Positions 61,653-64,000 of a DNA stretch of 64,000 bases are shown here, piece by piece. The DNA is from Myxococcales bacterium. GTDB lineage: Bacteria; Myxococcota_A; Polyangia; Polyangiales; Polyangiaceae. Location of the stretch: assembly GCA_903642325.1 (NCBI GenBank), contig CAHJWM010000020.1:1-64000 (forward strand). The letters run 5' to 3'. Within the stretch, counting starts at the first letter, position 1. Every line of letters starts with the position of its first letter. Both the position numbers and the translations under genes were made by a program. The notes beneath the pieces were generated by a model that was given only the letters and a program-made list of their open reading frames with translations, made no database searches and was not told the DNA's origin.

Positions 61653-62888
61653 GTGTCCGCGCCTGCACCCGCCTCGGCCGCCGCCGAAGCTGTGCTCACG
61701 TTTTTGGAAAGCGTGGGCCGACGTTCGGAGGCGGACTTTTACCTTCGCTTATTTTTGAAGCTCCCGAAAGAGAGCTTTGGCATCATTGCGCCGGGCGCGA
61801 CGGTCATTCGCTATGCCCTCGACTCATTGGTCGAGCAGCTCAAATTTTTGGCCGACTTGGGGCTGTACGCACCGGTGGTGCTCGGGCTTTACGATCCGGA
61901 GCGCGGTGCGGCCAGCTCCGACCGCTTGGTCAAGCGCCTGCCACCCGCCGGCGTGCAAGCACGTTGGCACGAGATGAGCGAGCCCGGTCTCGCCCAAACC
62001 GTACGTGGGGAGCTGCTCGCGGAGAAGCTGCCCGTGGTCCATTTTCGACCGACCGAAGGCCAGGGCATCGAGGAGCGTCTCGATGAGCTGGGCGCGCTCG
62101 CCCAACAGCTCGATACGCGCAAATTCGTGTTGCTGCGGCGGCGCGGTGGCCTGCGACCGCTTCGCAGCGGCAAGCTGGAGCTGGCTCCCGGCTACTATTT
62201 GCCGACCGAATCGGGGCGCATTTCAATCATCAATTTGCGCACGGATCGCGAGGGCATCGTGGCCGGCAAAATCTTGCCGAAGCGTGACGCCGAGTTGCTC
62301 GCGGCCGCCGCGCGTCTGATCGAGCTCTCCCAACCGACTCCGATTCTCGCCAGCATCACCTCGCCCTTGAATTTGCTGAAGGAGCTGTTCACGGTCAAAG
62401 GCGCAGGCACGTTGATCAAGGAAGGCAGCGCTGTCTCGCGACACCGATCCTACGCGAGGCTCGACACGGCGCGGCTGCGTCGGTTGTTGGAAGCGAGCTT
62501 CGGCCGCGTCCTGGACGCGGGCTTCTTCGAACGAGCGCCGCTGGCGGTGTACGTGGAGGCCGAGTATCGCGGCGCCGCCGTGATCTCTCACGGGGAACCG
62601 GTGCCTTATCTCAGTAAGTTTGCCGTGGAGCCCGAGGCCCAAGGTGAGGGCATGGGGCGCGATTTGTGGCAGGCCATCTCACGCGACTACCCAGCCTTGT
62701 ACTGGCGCGGACGTCCCGACAACCCAATCGCGTCTTGGTACGCGAGCGTGTGCGACGGCATGGTGCGTTTGGCCGAGTGGAACGTGTACTGGCGTGGCAT
62801 CGACATCCAGCGCATTCCGGACGTGATCGAGGCCGCGCGCGGTCACCGGGCGGACTTCGCGCCGCCGTTTCCGGACGCCGCCCGCTGA
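61653..62888 (+). CDS. N-acetylglutamate synthase-like protein (degenerate kinase domain plus GNAT)
   Basis: 411 residues from GTG 61653. Residues about 30-260 resemble the amino-acid-kinase domain of NAGS/NAGK fusion proteins, ending in GAGTLIKEGS. Residues 265-395 are the GNAT domain: LRRLLEASFGRVL, YLSKFAVEPEAQGEGMGRDLW, LYWRGRPDNPIASWY and WNVYWRGI. This is the pattern of vertebrate-like NAGS and Xanthomonas NAGS-K. The kinase part lacks clear nucleotide-binding glycines, so it is probably regulatory. Likely reaction: acetyl-CoA plus glutamate to N-acetylglutamate in arginine synthesis. No other arg gene is in the window. Confidence 0.75.
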   Translation: MSAPAPASAAAEAVLTFLESVGRRSEADFYLRLFLKLPKESFGIIAPGATVIRYALDSLVEQLKFLADLGLYAPVVLGLYDPERGAASSDRLVKRLPPAGVQARWHEMSEPGLAQTVRGELLAEKLPVVHFRPTEGQGIEERLDELGALAQQLDTRKFVLLRRRGGLRPLRSGKLELAPGYYLPTESGRISIINLRTDREGIVAGKILPKRDAELLAAAARLIELSQPTPILASITSPLNLLKELFTVKGAGTLIKEGSAVSRHRSYARLDTARLRRLLEASFGRVLDAGFFERAPLAVYVEAEYRGAAVISHGEPVPYLSKFAVEPEAQGEGMGRDLWQAISRDYPALYWRGRPDNPIASWYASVCDGMVRLAEWNVYWRGIDIQRIPDVIEAARGHRADFAPPFPDAAR

Positions 62889-62902
62889 CCGCGAGATTTG
62901 CA

Positions 62903-63244
62903 GTGTTTTACGGATTTTTGCTACTCGTTGCCGGTCTCGCCGTGGGTGTCTACCTAGTCTTCATCTTTAGGCTCGTGCCGGGTGCGGCGGAGGAACGGTT
63001 GGGGGTGCTGGAGCCGCTCCCGGAGGACATCGGCGAGTGGCACTTCGACGAGGCCTCCGAGCTAGGCCGGGCGGCGCTTGCGCGCCAGCAGAAGCGTGAG
63101 GAGCGGCTCTTCTTCGAAGAGGGAAAGGGCATGTTCGCGCAGGGCCGGCTGTTACGCCAAGTGCGCTATCGGAACCTCGTTAGCAACGCGATCGAAGACG
63201 TGGAGCCCGACCAGTCGGTGAAACGCAGACGCATCCCAAGTTAG
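62903..63244 (+). CDS. Small membrane-anchored protein of unknown function
   Basis: 113 residues from GTG 62903. One N-terminal TM helix (about 3-23, FLLLVAGLAVGVYLVFIF), then a soluble helical part (EPLPEDIGEWHFDE, RQQKREERLFFEEG) and a basic end (VKRRRIPS). No recognised domain. It is 14 bp after the NAGS-like gene on the same strand. Codon usage is like that of its neighbours, which supports a real gene. Confidence 0.6.
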   Translation: MFYGFLLLVAGLAVGVYLVFIFRLVPGAAEERLGVLEPLPEDIGEWHFDEASELGRAALARQQKREERLFFEEGKGMFAQGRLLRQVRYRNLVSNAIEDVEPDQSVKRRRIPS

Positions 63245-63248
63245 ACCA

Positions 63249-64000
63249 TCAGGCCACGTCTACGCTCGGGGCGAGATGCTCCCGGAGGGCGCGCGCAACG
63301 CCCGGAGCGTCGCGGCGGGCGACCGACAAACAGCGCAAGGCCTCGCGCTCCGACTCACCGATTGCGATGGCGCGGGCGGCGCGCTCGGCGAGATCCACCC
63401 GGCAGGCGCGCGGCCCGAGCTCGAGGTAACCCAGGCAACGCCAGATGCTCGCGGGAAGCGAACGCACCTCGTAACTGGTTTTGCCGAGCGGCGGCAACTC
63501 GAGCTCTGGCTCGAAAACCGTGGTCAGAATGGCGCGCTGCGCGAACGCGCCCCGACGCAGTAAGCTCGGCAAAAACACCGCCAATTCTCCGATCACGACC
63601 CCCGCCTGGCTGAGCATGCGGCGCGCCGCTTCGTTCAGCACGGCCAGCGAGGGTGAAAGCTCGCGCGCACTCGCCGTACCCAGCCCGCGCTCCAGCTGAT
63701 AGACGATCGCGCGCATTGCGGGCTCCTCCGAATGACGCAAAGGATCCAGGTCACTCAAATAACGACTGACCGAGTCGCGAGCAAACGCGAGCAAACGGCG
63801 TTGGAGCTGAAGCCGCACGCCGGCGCCCAGCTCGCTGCGCGCGGCGAGCTCTGCGTTCGGCGCGGCAAGGTTGGCGCCGCGTACTAGGCGACCGAGTAAG
63901 GTCCCGTGCGCGAACACCCGCCCGCGCGGATCGAGATCGAAAGCCTCGTGTGGCGCGTCGACCAAGGTCGACAGGCGGCTCGTCGGCGAAGCGGCGAGCG
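63249..64000 (-). CDS. C-terminal part of a probable SUV3-like helicase (5' end outside window)
   Basis: The frame is open to the right edge, giving 249 visible residues before the stop at 63249; the TTG at 63965 is not its true start. The visible part is helical. GTLLGRLVRGANLAAPNAEL, EEPAMRAIVYQLERGLG and QAGVVIGELAVFLPSLLRRGAFAQRAIL resemble the C-terminal region of bacterial SUV3-like helicases, where a gate of this kind follows the motor. The motor itself would lie outside the window, so this call rests on resemblance only. Confidence 0.5.
   Translation of the reverse strand, partial: LAASPTSRLSTLVDAPHEAFDLDPRGRVFAHGTLLGRLVRGANLAAPNAELAARSELGAGVRLQLQRRLLAFARDSVSRYLSDLDPLRHSEEPAMRAIVYQLERGLGTASARELSPSLAVLNEAARRMLSQAGVVIGELAVFLPSLLRRGAFAQRAILTTVFEPELELPPLGKTSYEVRSLPASIWRCLGYLELGPRACRVDLAERAARAIAIGESEREALRCLSVARRDAPGVARALREHLAPSVDVA

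Overview
The window is GC-rich, densely coded bacterial chromosome. Its gene content points to a myxobacterium-like member of the Polyangia (former Deltaproteobacteria). The signs are many secreted lipoproteins with Gly/Ala/Ser-rich linkers (1-661, 7243, 19389, 60462), a Dictyostelium-type CTDC-repeat lipoprotein (34984), secreted proteins with TonB/AgmX-like C-terminal domains (12285, 59582), an FHA-GGDEF diguanylate cyclase, several two-component proteins, and an SspB adaptor with an Ala/Lys/Pro tail. This placement is inference. I saw no rRNA, tRNA, CRISPR array, insertion sequence or prophage.

Layout. 0-7 kb: a truncated Ig-like lipoprotein, a rhodanese lipoprotein, a ZIP-plus-permease fusion, SppA overlapping a zinc-ribbon/TPR membrane protein. 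7-12 kb: a Cys-rich lipoprotein, SspB, SixA, a CreB/CreC-like two-component system and UppS. 12-16 kb: a leftward group of ndk, a degenerate sensor-kinase-like gene, dapD and dapE (lysine/peptidoglycan precursor synthesis), with a small lipoprotein downstream. 16-20 kb: GH18 hydrolase, CAP-domain lipoprotein, repeat lipoprotein. 20-23.5 kb: TCA-cycle operon mdh-sucC-sucD. 24-34.5 kb: gamma-glutamylcyclotransferase-like protein, PPP phosphatase, Uup-type ABC-F ATPase with a methyltransferase, glutathione reductase, Gfo/Idh/MocA oxidoreductase, a histidine kinase with a pseudo-receiver, RecQ and a GNAT protein. 35-45 kb: CTDC-repeat lipoprotein, YfbK-like VWA lipoprotein, oligoribonuclease, CRM RNA-binding protein, glycosyltransferase, phytoene-desaturase-like flavoprotein, RuvC, LolA and a metallophosphoesterase.

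45-51 kb is the most unusual region. A radical SAM protein carries the cysteine signature of the archaeal tetraether synthase (Tes/MJ0619) family. Converging on it is a tightly overlapping operon of a class-III aminotransferase, a LuxE-type acyl-protein synthetase and a LuxC-type acyl-CoA reductase. Together these three could turn a carboxylic acid into an aldehyde and then an amine. No LuxAB luciferase genes are present, so this is not a bioluminescence operon.

51-64 kb: FHA-GGDEF protein, SIS-domain sugar-phosphate enzyme, GH9 hydrolase with a substituted catalytic-base position, a large AraC-type regulator, a membrane-anchored MutS-like ATPase behind a TonB-C-like secreted protein, a DUF4380-like lipoprotein, an N-acetylglutamate-synthase-like protein, a small membrane protein, and the C-terminal part of a probable SUV3-like helicase running off the right edge.

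Start codons are often GTG or TTG. Where the longest reading frame ran into the upstream gene I used the start supported by domain boundaries, and say so in the entry.
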